From: Corylus avellana
Lineage: Eukaryota > Streptophyta > Magnoliopsida > Fagales > Betulaceae
Length of the DNA: 64,000 nucleotides
NCBI RefSeq assembly: GCF_901000735.1
Contig: NC_081545.1
Coordinates: forward strand, 19,802,100 to 19,866,099
Direction of reading: 5' to 3'
A program made the translations under genes and the position numbers. Shown here piece by piece: positions 1 through 12,180 of the stretch; the stretch's first letter is position 1; each line of letters begins with the position of its first letter. The notes beneath the pieces were generated by a model. It had not been told where the DNA came from and did no database searches. It saw only the letters and a program-made list of their open reading frames with translations.

Positions 1-24
1 ATATGCAATATTTGGCACTTATCA

Positions 25-1279
25 AACACCCCCAAACTTACATTTTGCTAGTCCCTTAGCAAAACAAAACGACAAATAAAATGAAAGCAAGAAACATAAA
101 TCCTCTTTCGTGGGAGAGACGATTGCATTTAGCATATGCAACAAGCCTTTTAAACCCCTAGGCATCCCTAGTGGATGAGTGAAGTCTCGTGAGGGCTTAA
201 CAGGAATGATACCCACAAACATTGTGCACTATGTTGTTAACAAGAAAGAAGTTTCACATAAACCATGGTTCTTATTCATGAGCAAACTTAAAAAGACAAA
301 CACCATCATAACAGTCAAAAGGAAATCCAAAATCAAATTACTCATAAATGGACAATTGAGACCTCATATGTTCTAAAATGTGTAAAGTGTAATTAGCACA
401 TAATCATGAAGCTTTTAGTTTAAACTCAAGATAAGTTCCATAAAATTTGAAAGAATCCCTAACAAATGAAACAACCAAGGCAAGATATGCATTTTTTTTT
501 TCTTTATAGGCTTTGCAATGTCTAACTCCCTTAAGCTTTCTAATTGACTCATGTAACAAGTGTTAGGCCAATGACTCCCAAGCCAAGTAGCTTTAGGGCA
601 CTAGATGTAGAACATCCTTAAGTGCTTATTAACTTAAGTCAAAAAGGCTACGAAGCCAGACTAGCCATATCATAAATCAACACTGAACTTCACACCTTTT
701 GACGCGAACTCTCAATACTTAATAAGGCAAGAGGTCCGGTTACTCAATGAAAACTCAACATGATTTTTCTTTTCTTTTCTTTTTCCTTCTCTTTTTTTTT
801 TTATTTATTTATTTTTCTTTTTTTATATCTTGCAAGCCAATGGTTATTTATCAATAGGTCATCCAACAAATCTCAAAGAGAACAAGCCTAAGCTCAAACC
901 TCATACCTCATAGAAAACATGCTAATGTACTCATGAAAATTTATCTCAAAACAAGTGAAATCTCTTTTACCCAAAAATAAGTCAAGGGACTCAGACTCCT
1001 AATGACATAATAATTTGTTCAACCCTTTAAGCAAGCTAATGAAATGCAAACCACAGTCACAGTTTAACTCAAACTTGACAAAAACATAGCATAATTTATT
1101 TTTTTATTTTTTTAAATTTTTTAACACAAAAAGACAAATAAACAAATAAGAACAAAAATAAACAGACAAAGTGTTACCCCCAAACTTGAATTACACATTG
1201 CCCTCAATGTGTAGTATAGAAATACATTACCGGAAGTAAGGAAATCGAAGTGTGAACAAGACTAGGGCGTCCTCCAAAC
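25..1279 (-). other. Conserved 3' non-coding region of element A
   Basis: This 1.25-kb stretch lies between the gag ORF and the 3' LTR. It holds no coding domain, only AT-rich DNA with T-runs. By eye, blocks of it align with 15612-16949 of element B, for example around 100-240 (the bases giving the minus-strand peptide start MFVGIIPVKPSRD), 540-660 and 730-760 (aggtccggttactcaa). The part next to the LTR contains the polypurine tract expected for plus-strand priming (minus strand GTTTGGGGGTGTT). An env-like ORF, found here in some Athila elements, is absent. Confidence 0.6.
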
Positions 1280-2671
1280 TTAAACACCAAAACACCTGTC
1301 AACAAAAACTAACAGCAATATATATATATTTTTTTCACAGAAACAAAACATCAAAAGATTAATTGCTGTTAGAAACAAAAACAAATAAAAAGAAATGCAA
1401 TATAATGAAAAAGGAAAGAAAGAATTTGTGGAGTGAAGTGCAGAAAATAAACTGGAGGATAAAACTTTACAGCACTTTCCCCGATCATACGGATGTCCAA
1501 CCAATCCCTTCCACCCCTTCTTCTTCAAAACTTCATACCCCTCTGGAAGGAGATTTCGCCATCTTTTGTAGACTAGCTTGCTTCGAGGGATCTTCTTAGG
1601 AAAGTGGTTCCTAGATTTGTGTGCATGTGTGCACAAGTCTTTGAGTATCTTGACATAAGATGGCTCTTTGAGACATTCAGGCGATGAAGCTTTGGGCTCT
1701 TGATATGTCTTAAGAGGGACAGTGATGCAGGCAAGAGCTTCAGTACTCACTTCCATGTCACTGGGTAGATCAGGATCTGTTGGTGGCTCACTGTTCTCAT
1801 GGTGCTCAACTTGCTCAGGATGTTCAACTTGCTTCTCTTTCTTTTCCTCCTCTTTGTTATCCACAATTTTCCCACTCTCTAGTGTGATGGTGACTTGGGC
1901 ATGCTCATGATAAGAATTTTCGGAATCATCCTCATCAATCATGTAATACCTTTCAGCCATCAGCTGACTTTGAAGCTCTTCTTCCTCTATTCTGTTGAAG
2001 TCAGCAACTAGATGACCAATCTGTCCTTCTAACTTGGACATGGCCTGCTTAAGTTCTTGTATGTCTCTACCATTAGCCATGTTGGAATTCCTCAGCTCCT
2101 GTACAGCTTGATTGGTAAAACCTTTTAGCTCTTGTATAGCTTGGGAGTTGGAATTCTTGAGCTCTTGTATAGCTTGGGAGTTGGACTGGTCGACTTTTTC
2201 TATTAATGTTTTCATCATGTCTTCCAGTGATGACTGTGGTGCAGGCTGTGGCTCTTGAGTGGTAGACTGATAAATAGGAGGTTGAGCTTGATGATCGAAC
2301 TGCGGATATTCTGAATGGTGCAATTCATCAAATTGGTGAGCATAATTTCCTGTAGCTTGAGCTGACCATGAGAAATTAGATTGGTTGCTCCAGTCCGAGT
2401 TATAACAATTGAAATTTGAATCAAACCCCAGGCTGGAGAAACTGGTGTTCATTTGTTCATATGAAAAGTTAGATCTAGCTGCTCTGATTTGGTATAACTT
2501 GTCCCATAAGTCATCGAGCTCAGCTCGCAGATCTGGACAATTGTTTTCCTCATGATAAGGATTGAAACAAAATGAACATGGTTTATGTGGGTAAAAATTT
2601 TGAGGATAGTTGGTAGGAGCTGGTGTCCTATAACTAGGAGAGGCATTAAAATCATTAAAATGAAAATTCAT
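1280..2671 (-). CDS. Gag-like protein of element A
   Basis: The ORF encodes 463 residues and is intact from ATG to stop. Near residue 32 it has a zinc knuckle of the CX2CX4HX4C type (CSFCFNPYHEENNC). Residues about 150-230 form a coiled-coil-like stretch of repeated QAIQELKNSN-type units, matching the NTQVIDEVKNAT-type repeats in the element B polyprotein (21024-21245). An acidic EEE/KEEEKKEK region follows, then a PSYVKILKDL block like PSYAKFLKDL of element B. It therefore corresponds to the C-terminal half of an Athila Gag and stops before the protease. The last 60 residues are hydrophobic and may be read-through into non-coding DNA. The protein should bind RNA; function is inferred from the family. 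Confidence 0.7.
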   Translation of the reverse strand: MNFHFNDFNASPSYRTPAPTNYPQNFYPHKPCSFCFNPYHEENNCPDLRAELDDLWDKLYQIRAARSNFSYEQMNTSFSSLGFDSNFNCYNSDWSNQSNFSWSAQATGNYAHQFDELHHSEYPQFDHQAQPPIYQSTTQEPQPAPQSSLEDMMKTLIEKVDQSNSQAIQELKNSNSQAIQELKGFTNQAVQELRNSNMANGRDIQELKQAMSKLEGQIGHLVADFNRIEEEELQSQLMAERYYMIDEDDSENSYHEHAQVTITLESGKIVDNKEEEKKEKQVEHPEQVEHHENSEPPTDPDLPSDMEVSTEALACITVPLKTYQEPKASSPECLKEPSYVKILKDLCTHAHKSRNHFPKKIPRSKLVYKRWRNLLPEGYEVLKKKGWKGLVGHPYDRGKCCKVLSSSLFSALHSTNSFFPFSLYCISFYLFLFLTAINLLMFCFCEKNIYILLLVFVDRCFGV

Positions 2672-3111
2672 GCTTCCCCCTCACTTTTTAGCATGCAAAT
2701 ATCCCACATAAAGCATTAACCTCTTCCCTTTTTTTTTTTCTTTTTTTTTTTAAAATAAAATAATATAAAATAAAATAAAACAACTAACTAACAAAAAATA
2801 AAATAAAACTAAAATTTAAAAACTCACAAAAAGGACCAAAAATAAATTTTTGGCAAAGATCTACGGAACTGTTGCAGTTGCTGCCTTTGCTGTGAGTACG
2901 CTCGATCATACTGATGTGCGGAAGGTGTTGCGGCAGAACTGTAAAACAAGCCAAACAAAACAAAAAACAACAAGAAAAATCTTTTTTTTTTTTTTTTTTT
3001 TTTAGTAACACGAATAAAATAAAACAAATTGTAGAAAAATAAAATCCTAATTATAACTAGTAGAAGAATAAAACTAATTTAGAAATAAATTGGTTTAAAA
3101 AATTGAACAAT

Positions 3112-3129
3112 TCCCCGGCAACGGCGCCA
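3112..3129 (-). other. Primer-binding site of element A (tRNA-Asp type)
   Basis: On the minus strand the 18-mer TGGCGCCGTTGCCGGGGA lies 6 bases inside the LTR end. This is the primer-binding site usual for Athila elements, known from the family to pair with a tRNA-Asp 3' end. It is unmutated here, unlike those of elements B and C. Confidence 0.85.
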
Positions 3130-3135
3130 AAAACT

Positions 3136-4474
3136 TGTTGTGCAAATTTATTTAACTCGCAAGTGCACGAATCAATTGTAGTTTAATGGATTGCAAGTGC
3201 GAGGTCGATCCCACAGAGAATTGTATTTTTGAAAGAGCAATTTATATCTAAACTAATTAAATCCTAATCTAGTTCCAAAAGGGTTTTGATTTTTGAGTTT
3301 TGAAAATTAAAGGATAAACATAAATTAAATAAAATAAGTAAATCTAAGGATAAAGGTACTAAGGTTTAGGAATTCACACTCACCAAATCATAACAACATA
3401 CTTTATGTTCATCAATATTAATCCGAAGTTCTCACAAATTAAATCATAGATATGTTTTACTATGCTTCAAAGAATTAATCGAAACCATCCCATGTATCCA
3501 TTCATTGACCAAATTACAAAAGGAAGCCAAATTCAATTGAAACACCAGATGTATCCATAGAACAAATCACAAGGGATATCCAATTTTTATGAGTTAAAAG
3601 CCAAGCAATCAATCATATGAAATTATCTCAAATCATCACATGTATCCTTGAATCACAAGAGATATCCAAGAATCACTCCATACAATTGATTAGAAGTAAA
3701 ACAATTAAAATATAAAACCCAATAAAATCAGAATAATAAAAACTTACATAAAAGTATTGATGTTCTTCATCGGTGAGGCTTTATCCCCAACCTTAGTTGG
3801 GAATTTAGCTCCACATAAACATAAAATCTAAACCTAAACCTAAATCTAAAGAAAAACTAAACAAAAGAATTTTGCTCTCTGGGATTGTGTCTCTTTTCTT
3901 GAATGCAAAGAAGTCTATTTATAGGCTTAGGGAAGTCCTAGAAGCCCAAGTAAACCTAGTTAATTCGGAGGTCTGTCTCCCAGTCAAAATAGAAGTCTGA
4001 AATCGGAATAGGATTCGTCCAAATTTGTATCCTATAATTTCGGGGCGATTTTGGCATAGAAACCGTCCGAATTAGGAAAATCATATTTCATAACAAATTG
4101 TAGTATTTTGAGTTAGCTTTCCAATGCCATTTGAATCACTTTAATCGGATATTTGAGCGGAGAGTTATGGTCAAAATACTAAGACGTGTGCAGAATCTGA
4201 ATTTGAATCCGATCCGAAATCTTATCCAATCTGAACTTTAATCTGATTTAACCTTTTCTTGGATTTGATTAGACTTAACCACACAATCTAGGTCTTCTCA
4301 AAGTATTCTTTCTTCCAAACTTTGCATTTTTCCCTTTAAAGCTGTAGTTTTTCTTCAATGACCTACAAAATACTAAAAACACAAAACTAACACAAAATAT
4401 TAAATAATGACACAGCTAAAGAATTAACTAATGTAAATAAAGGGGTCCAAATATGCAATAGTTGGCACTTATCA
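3136..4474 (-). repeat. 5' LTR of element A
   Basis: The LTR is about 1.34 kb with TG...CA ends: plus strand TGTTGTGC at the left and CACTTATCA at the right. Near the PBS side it carries the ACTCGCAAGTGCACGA...GTGCGAGGTCGAT block also present in the LTRs of elements B (14.3 and 23.0 kb) and C (43.0 kb). The same CTTATCA end recurs at positions 1-24. Confidence 0.85.
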
Positions 4475-5100
4475 CTCATCTTCTAACAAAGAAGGTATGT
4501 TTTTACATTCTTTTCATTATTGTTCACATGCTATGGAGTAAGACAAATTTATTTAGTGAAATTCTAACAGAGGGAATATTGTCGTAATTGAAAGTTTGAG
4601 AGGACATTGTCAATTGAATAGTAGTTTGATGGGTATATGAACTTTCTGTTAAAAAAAAAAACATTAACAAATCAGTGTTATGTATTTTATTGCTTCTTTC
4701 CTGAATTTTTGATCATTACGAGTTTACAAGAAATAATCTTTACTTTATAGAAATAATGTAGAGATTAGGTTCTTGCTTGTTTTCTAGTGAAAGCGTTTCA
4801 ATAGGAAATACTTTGAGAAAATAGTTTTAATTTTGTTTTGTTTAGTTGAGACTAAATATAATATTAACGATTTCTTTTTTTAAAAAGAACTTGTAGAGAG
4901 ACTCACAAAATTGTTATTTGTTGAGCAAACTTTTTGTTGAACAAACTTTATTTCTTAGACACATACATATGCATAGTGTGCACACACATTGTGTGAATAT
5001 ATTGGTTAAAGAGATTGCTTGTCCATATATAGGAAGGTAAACACAAACACTAATGAGACACTAGATCAAATTTACTATATATTTTGTATTTTTGTATTTT
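4475..5100. other. Gene-free DNA between element A and the LINE
   Basis: I see no coding region. The stretch is AT-rich. Positions 4579-4648 match one arm of the foldback element at 12191-12636 (words such as gaaagtttgagaggacattgtcaattga and tagtttgatgggtata), so this is a solitary arm of that family. The rest shows nothing I recognise. Confidence 0.6.
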
Positions 5101-5116
5101 ATCTGCCTTATACTTT
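5101..5116. repeat. LINE target-site duplication, left copy
   Basis: ATCTGCCTTATACTTT here is repeated exactly at 10889-10904. The pair brackets the LINE, and the left copy runs into its poly(T)/poly(A) tail. Confidence 0.9.
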
Positions 5117-5163
5117 TTTTTTTTTTTTTTTTGAAATGGTATTCATTAAAAGAGCTTAAAAAC

Positions 5164-8100
5164 TCAGCATTCCTTGGATACAATAGATTGCACACACTGT
5201 GGGAAAGGCCCCATCCATTCCTGAGCGGCATCACACCCGAGAGCCAGCTTGGCGAGTTGGTGGGCAGCACCGTTGGCCGATCTGCTCACGTGTTGAATGC
5301 CCCACCCCTGCCATGAATGCAATCTCTCCTTTGTGTCATTTACCACCTGCCCATATATCGACCAGCATCCATCCTCCTTTTGCAGCATTTGGACAATTTC
5401 TAAGGAGTCCCCTTCCAGTATGATATGCCGTAATTCGAATCGTTGTGCCAACATCACCGCTTCCCTTGCTGGAATGGCTTTCGCCATCGATGGGTCCTGC
5501 ACATACTCCTTGCTCGTGCAAAACATAACAAGAGCTCTTCCGTCATGGTCACGAACCACTACACCAACGCCCATCCTGTTCCGCCGTTTGTCTACCGAAG
5601 CATCCCAGTTGATTTTCATGTAGCCCTGAGGTGGCTTCGTCGATGCAACAGAAGGAATTGGCCCCGACACTACCTCCCTCCTTGGTATTCGTTTAGAGAA
5701 TGTGCACCAGTTTTCTACTTGATCCTTGGCCCAACGTATGAGAGTACCTGGGTCAGTCAGTTCCCCCCCAAACACCACCGAGTTTCTCCTTAGCCAAATT
5801 TGCCGAGCTACTACCACCATAAGTTGTAGCTGGTCCGCATCCAGTCTCTTCAACAGGTGGGCTATAATAGCACTGAAATCATCGTCAATGCTGGAACATT
5901 TACTGATTTTGGGAGAGCATTCAGTCCACACATCTTTAGCCGATGGACAACTCCAAAGTATATGGCCTACCGTTTCATTTGTCAAACCACAAATCGGGCA
6001 AGAAGGCTCTTGAACAATCTTTCGCTTATACAGCATCTCCTTGGTGGGCAAAATATTATTACATGCTTGCCACATGAAGGTTTTAACCACACTTGCTCCT
6101 TGGATCTTCCATATCCCTTTCCACACCTTCTTAAGCAAATTTTCCTTGGAGCAGCTCCCTTCTTCCCTTTGCCCAATTTCTTTTGCTAGGTGATAGGCAC
6201 TCCGCACTGTAAATACACCATGTTTCCCCCCTGCCCAGACCAATCGGTCTCTTCTAGTAGTAGGGCACACCACCATTCCACATATCTCCCTGGCTTCGGC
6301 TTCAGTAAACACATTCTGCACCAAGGCCGTATCCCACCATTTAGTTTCTGAGTTAATGAGAGTACTCACTTTGGCATCTCTAGGTAAAACTTTGATTGGA
6401 GATTGAACTTTATGTGAGCCCCTAGATGGAAGCCAACGGTCTTCCCAGATCCTTACTGATTCTCCGTTACCAATACGCCACATTAAACTTTCATTGAGTA
6501 AGCCTTTAGCATTCCATATACTTCGCCACGCGTATGAAGGTTTCCTCCCCAGATTTGCTCCCAAAAAATCCCGTTGGGGATAATATTTCTCCCGAAAAAT
6601 AGTAGCAACTAAAGTGTCGGGATTATTCAATAATCTCCAACCTTGCTTGGCGAGGAGTGCGAGGTTGAACATTTCAAGATCACGAAATCCCAACCCACCA
6701 CACTCCTTTGCCAATCCCATCTTGTGCCAGCTCATCCATGCAATCCGCGAATCATTCTCCTTATGCCCCCACCAAAATTTAGCCATCATGGAATTAATGT
6801 CCCTGCAAAGCGTTTTAGGCAATTGGAAAACGCTCATTGTGTATGTTGGAATTGACTGCACCACGGCCTTCAAAAGAACTTCCTTCCCTGCTTGCGAGAG
6901 GAACTTCTCTTTCCACCCATTTATGCGATCCCAAATCCTCCCCGTAATGCTCGTGAAGGCACTCACCTTTGATCACCAGATTAAAGCCGTTAAACCCAAA
7001 TATTTCTCGTACCTCGCCGTGGAGTTCACCCCTACTGCAGCAAGATTGACCATTTTGGCTTCAGTCTTGGTATTCTTACTGAAGAAAATAGATGTCTTGC
7101 TTCGGTTCAATTGTTGACCCGAGGCTTTCTCATACACCTCCAACACTTCTTGTACACGATCCCACTCCAAAATACTAGCCCGGCAAAAGAGTAAGCTATC
7201 ATCCGCAAATAAAAGGTGATTTACCTTCGTTCCTCTTCGGGCAATGGGGAGTCCTGAGATCCTTCCCTCCCGTTCCGCCTTATTCATAAAGGTACTAAGG
7301 CCCTCTGCACATAAAATAAATAAGTAAGGAGATAATGGGTCACCTTGCCGTATACCCCGAGTTCGCACAATTTTCCCATAGGGTTGGCCGTTGATAAGGA
7401 TAGAATATGTGACTGTGCGTACACACGTCATCACTTTCTCCACCCATTCCACTGTAAATCCCAATCCTACCATAATAGCCTCCAAGAAAGCCCATTCGAC
7501 CCGATCATAGGCCTTACTCATGTCTAACTTGAGTGCCATATACCCTTTCCTACCCGACATTCTAGCATCCATCGTATGAAGGGCTTCAAAAGCCACCAAG
7601 ATATTGTCTGTTATTAATCGGCCTAGAATGAATGCACTTTGATTGGGTGCAATGATCTGTGACAAAACCTTCTTCATCCTGTTAGCTAGGGCTTTAGCAA
7701 TCAACTTATAAATGACATTACATAAGCTGATAGGCCTATATTCAGTAAGAGGTGTGGGATCTTTGGTCTTTGGAATTAAAGTGATATAGGTCTCATTGAT
7801 AGAGGAATCAAAATGTCCGTTATTCAGATAATCAAGCACTGCCATACATACCTCCTTATTAATCATGCCCCAGGAATGTTGGTAAAACACCATCGACATG
7901 CCATCGGGTCCGGGAGACTTTAAAGGGTGCATCTGATGCAAGGCACTTTCCACTTCACTTTGGGTGAACGGCTTGAGAAGCATATTATTCATCTCCTCCG
8001 TGACTCTCCCCTCCATCCCAGCCAAGCACTCATCCACTCCCTGGACCACCCCGGTAGTGAACAGATTTTGGTAGAACTCAATGAAGGCATTGCTAATATC

Positions 8101-9276
8101 TTCTATTTTACTCCACTCATTCCCCCCTTCATCGATTATCTTCCCAATATGATTGATTTTCCGTCGGTGGCTTGCCCATGCATGAAAGAATGGGGTATTA
8201 CGGTCGCCATGTTGGTACCAATTTTGTTTGGCCCATTGCTTCCACCGCGTATCTTCTTGCTCCAGCAGAACATCAATCTCACCTTGCAACAATTTAATCT
8301 TGCCCACATTTGCCGGATTCTCCTGCTGCTGTATCGCTGCCAACTCCTTAGTCTTCTCCTTTAATTTTTTCTCTACATGCCAATAATTTTGCCAACTCCA
8401 TTTACGCAAAGCAGCTTTGCATGAAGCCAATTTTTCCTGCACACTATTAATACCCGACCCTCCCAGCTGGTCGGATACCCATGCATTTTTGATGATCGCC
8501 TTGGCTTCTTCGTCGTGGAGCCATCTTGCCTCAAACTTTGATCCTCAAGAGGGCCCTGCCAAGGCTTCGTCTTTGTCCCTATAAGTGAGCAATAGGGGCT
8601 TATTGTCAGAAGTACGTGCAGCCAGCACCCGCAACTCAAACGTATTGAAAAGATTGCACCATCCGGTATTGGCTGTGGCCCTATCCAGCCGCTCCTTAAT
8701 GAACCCATCATCTTCTCTACAATTGTTCCACGTGAACTTCGACCCAATATAGCCCAGGTCACTAAGATTGCAGTCATCAAGAGCCTCCCTAAACTGACCC
8801 ATTTGCGCCTCCTTCCGAAGATTAGCTCCCACTTTCTCACTTTGGTCCGTAATCTCATTATAGTCCCCAATACATAACCATGGAAGCGGGGAAAACTGTT
8901 TGAGATGTCTCAATAACGCCCATGACTCATGCCGCTTGGTCCAATCTGGTTGGCCATAGAAACCAGTTAGCTTCCAACCACTTCTCGCATCCCCACTTTT
9001 CACCATAGCATTGATGTGCATTCTGGAATAGTTTTGAATTTCCAGCATGTCTTTCTCCTTCCAAAAGAGACCAAGCCCTCCACTCCTTCCTTTGGGTTCC
9101 ACAACGAACATCCCTTCAAACCCAAGCTTCACTCTTATTAATTCCATTTTATTTTTCCGACATTTTGTTTCAATAAGAAACAAAATGGTGGGCTTCTTTT
9201 CCTTTGTCAATTGACAAAGGTCCCGAACTGCCCGAGGGTGCCCAATCCCTCGGCAGTTCCAACTTAGGAGACTCAT
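5164..9276 (-). pseudogene. LINE ORF2: endonuclease, reverse transcriptase, zf-RVT, RNase H
   Basis: The minus-strand reading frame is continuous for about 1370 codons and interrupted only by two in-frame TGA stops, near 8545 and 6973. Domains in order are: APE-type endonuclease (WNCRG start, IETK, GDYNEI; 8545-9276); reverse transcriptase (YRPISLCNVIYK, LKLDMSKAYDRVEW, GIRQGDPLSPYLF and catalytic FADDSLLF; 6973-8442); zf-RVT (CPICGLTNETVGHILWSCP); and a plant RNase H of RVT_3 type (INWDASVD, EGDSLEIV, HVSRSANGAAH) to 5164. In the endonuclease the usual SDH catalytic motif reads SDNKPL, a His-to-Asn change. ORF2 starts on an ATGA that overlaps the ORF1 stop. The copy is recognisable and nearly intact, but dead. 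Confidence 0.93.
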
Positions 9277-10743
9277 TGAGACTGGCGGGGCTGTATAATA
9301 GCCGCCGCCACATTATCTTCTTGGGTGTCCACCACAATATCCCCTTTACTTCGCTTCCCTCTCCTCCCTGCACTGTCACCCTTGTCGTGATGAGTCCCCT
9401 TCCTTTTCCCATTTGTTATGCTCCACTTTCCTTGGCCGAATGCTGAACAATTTTCTTCCCCACCCGGGCCCTCCTTTTCCATACCCTTAGATTGCTACCC
9501 ACTGGGCCTACCATACATTCGTGGGCTGGCTCTAGGCTTGGGCTATTGGTGACATCCATGGGTAGACTATGATTCCCCACATCCATGTTGGCCCCTTCTT
9601 GAGGCCCCATTTCGTCACCCAACATGATTCTCTCCTTATTTAACGTGTCACCAATTGTTGATTCTCCCCCACACTCCTTCTTTCCCCATTTAAGCCCTCC
9701 TCCTGACTTTCCATTTATATCTGCTACCTCTGCGCCCATAATCTGCTCGACCGAATCTCCCTCACCCTCCTTTTCCGTTTCCTCCATCCCTCCTTTGAGA
9801 CCAACATGGCAAGAGCCAGAATCTTCCGATCCTGTCCCTTGACTCCTATTGGTCCCTGAGGTAGGGTTACCGTGAGATCCGTTAGTTCCCATATTCAGAT
9901 TGTGGTTCCGGGGGTAGCCGTCACCTGCGTCTCTTTCCCCCTCCTGGCTGCCCGGCGACCCCTCGTCGCCGGCAGAAGCATAGAAGCCACTGTCAGTTCT
10001 TTTTCGCCTATCGTCCACCCGAAGCCAAACTCCCCATTGCTTTTTGTCTCTTGGTGAGCTCCGCCTAGTACTTCTTATTATTGGGCATCTTTTTTCTCCC
10101 TGAATGATTCTTCCACAGTCGAAGCACATCGACGGCAATTTCTCGTATTTGAAAATAACCCAGTAGGATTTCCCTGCCAGATTGAGGGCCCTCCCTCTAT
10201 CAAGAGGTTTTGTGAGATCCAATACCACTCGAATCCACAAGCACCGTCCCCAGCCCACACCTTCTCCCGCAACATCGACCACCACTAACTGCCCCAACGA
10301 CGCCCAATTTTCTCACCGATCCCCTTAGACATGAAAAGTAATGGCATTTCATGCACCTGCACCCAGAAGGGGGAGTGCGAGAACTGCATTTTTGTGGGTG
10401 GTATACAACCATCAAATTCATTAAGCACCAGAATTTGACGATCAAAAGACCATGGCCGGCCATCTAAGACCCTCCTCATATCGAATTCATCTTCAAACTC
10501 AAATAGCCACACATTGTCATTCAGCTCCTGGAAGGTTACTGCTCGGCCTGTTCGCCAAACTCTAGATAGCACGGTCTTGAAAGCCTCCTTATTCACCATC
10601 TTCTCTATCCATAGTCTCCCTATCAAACACCTCCCGCCTTGAGCCCTTGCCTCCTCAACCTCCCCCTCCGTTATGGTGATTCCCTTCTTTTCTCCTTCTA
10701 GTAACGTAAGTTTTCCATACAGGTTTGCAATACTCTCCGCCAT
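9273..10743 (-). pseudogene. LINE ORF1: DUF4283 nucleic-acid-binding protein
   Basis: The start at 10743 (MAESIANLYGKL) opens a DUF4283-type domain (about residues 30-150, with VWLFEFEDEFDMRRVLDGRPW). A frameshift near 10290-10300 moves the reading to the 9416-10297 frame, which carries the zf-CCHC_4-like region. There the knuckle reads CFDCGRIIQGEKRC, so the zinc-binding His is replaced by Gln. A second frameshift near 9450-9480 leads to the C-terminal tail ending QPRQSQ, whose TGA overlaps the ORF2 ATG. The family protein coats LINE RNA; this copy cannot make it. Confidence 0.85.
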
Positions 10744-10888
10744 CTATGCCCTTTCTTTCCTTCACCAATCTATCGTACGCTTGCCCGCCTTCCTCTGTCA
10801 ATTTGCCACACCCTCCACAACTGTCACCAGTTGGAGACAAAACCCTCACCACTAGCCGTCTCGAGAGAGAAGACTAGGAAGGGACCCC

Positions 10889-10904
10889 ATCTGCCTTATA
10901 CTTT
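10889..10904. repeat. LINE target-site duplication, right copy
   Basis: An exact second copy of ATCTGCCTTATACTTT, directly next to the LINE 5' end. Confidence 0.9.
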
Positions 10905-12180
10905 AGTTAACTATCAAAAAATCTTTTTTATGCATGTTAGATCACAAGATTCACAACCGAACGAATGAAACTTAATTCCTTGAATTTAGTATATATATAT
11001 TTCCTTTTTTAAAATGAAATTTTTCTCATGTTGAATTTTTTTGCAGATGCATAACACTATTCAAAAAATGCGGAACGCAGTAAAGCAAAAGCGGAAGTAG
11101 TACTCTCACCTCTCACAAAAGTTTGCAATCGGAGTAGAAAAAGGATATACAAGATAGAAAAGAATAAAAAAAAAAAATTGATATCTTTGAAGTCCGGAAA
11201 CAATTGGACAAGAATGTGACACATTTAATAGTCACACGTTCTGAAAAAATTGTAAAGAAGGATGAATTTAAGGTGGTTGATTCAAAATAAGTCATTTTGT
11301 AATCGTTATTTTATATTATAAAGGTGTTTCATATTCAATAATGGGTTTAACCCAAAGTTCAATTAGGGATATTATTAAAGAATATTAATTTCCATATATA
11401 ATAAGAATATTTAGACAAAGTTTAGAGAAAGTTGCATATTTTGAAAATGAACGGAAAAAAAAAAATATAAATAGAAAAACTTGGTAAGTGGATCACCATA
11501 AAAAAAGCATAAGATAAATTCATTATCAAATTAACCTCCAAAGACACCATCCAAGCCTTTATGTCGGCTTAAATAAGAATAGCGCTATTCTTCTCATTAA
11601 GAGTTTGTTAGAAACAATACCTGAAACGGGTAGGGTAGCTGAGTAATAGAAGAAGTTGTGATTTGCTTGTGTTTGTCAGGATTCGGACGCGTAGGCCATA
11701 GAATTTACTGTCCATGTTAAATTCGTTACGTGAATGATTGATGAAGAAAGCAAAATATAAGATGTTATGTGATGGATGGTTGAATTTCAAGGGAATTTAG
11801 ATATTTTAAATCACACTTATAAATACGAGAATTACAAAGAGATATAACTCCCACCTCTACCCAAAGATGGACTCCTAATAATACGAATAAACTTACCACC
11901 CTTGCAGTACCGTACGTAGTGCAACATTGGCTCTAACTTAATTAGAAATAAATAATTAGATATCTTAAATAAAAATAGGCGCATGTTTATCCCTACAGGC
12001 TATTCGGTATTGTGATAACATAGACACAAATAGTAAAATCATCAGATTAATTAGGATTATCGAATTAATTTAATGCATGCTTTATTGCAAAGAGCCTCAT
12101 CATTCGAATTTTCTACCTCTTTTTATTAATTTTTTTTTTGAAGGATCTTTTTATTAATTTGAATTGCGCGTCATTTCTTG
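10905..12180. other. Gene-free DNA left of the foldback cluster
   Basis: AT-rich sequence without a supported gene. Only short ORFs occur. I could not match it to the TNL introns, the LTRs or the other repeats in the window. Confidence 0.5.

Larger units (their letters stand above)
1..4474 (-). mobile_element. Athila-type Ty3/gypsy element A, gag-only (non-autonomous)
   Basis: This minus-strand LTR element has its 5' LTR at 3136-4474, a primer-binding site at 3112-3129, a gag-like ORF at 1280-2671, a polypurine-rich stretch just right of position 24, and the first 24 bases of the 3' LTR at 1-24 before the window edge. The 3' LTR start is nearly identical to the 5' LTR start (TGATAAGTGCCAA on the minus strand). 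There is no protease, reverse transcriptase, RNase H or integrase between the LTRs. The internal 25-1279 region is clearly related to the equivalent region of element B (15612-16949), so this is a shortened relative of a coding Athila-type family rather than an unrelated repeat. Its mobility would depend on enzymes supplied by another element. Confidence 0.85.
5117..10888 (-). mobile_element. Full-length L1-type LINE retrotransposon
   Basis: The element is about 5.8 kb on the minus strand, with ORF1, ORF2, a 3' UTR of only about 30 bases and a poly(A) tail (19 T on the plus strand at 5114-5132). It is bounded by a perfect 16-bp duplication at 5101-5116 and 10889-10904. The reconstructed target nick is after CTTT before AG, which fits the T-rich/A preference of L1 endonucleases. 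The 5' end (minus strand GGGGTCCCTTCCTAG) is present, so it is not 5'-truncated. Both ORFs are broken (separate entries), so it is inactive. Confidence 0.92.

Noticed and set aside
22..222. 66-codon ORF conserved between elements A and B (15608-15808)
   Set aside because: Nucleotide conservation is higher than peptide conservation and changes are not concentrated at third positions; better explained as a conserved cis region next to the 3' LTR.
5297..7117. Plus-strand ORFs opposite the LINE ORF2
   Set aside because: Antisense shadows of a clearly coding minus strand.
10905..12180. Missing LRR and C-JID exons of TNL-1
   Set aside because: No LRR-type or C-JID-type peptides could be read in any frame.
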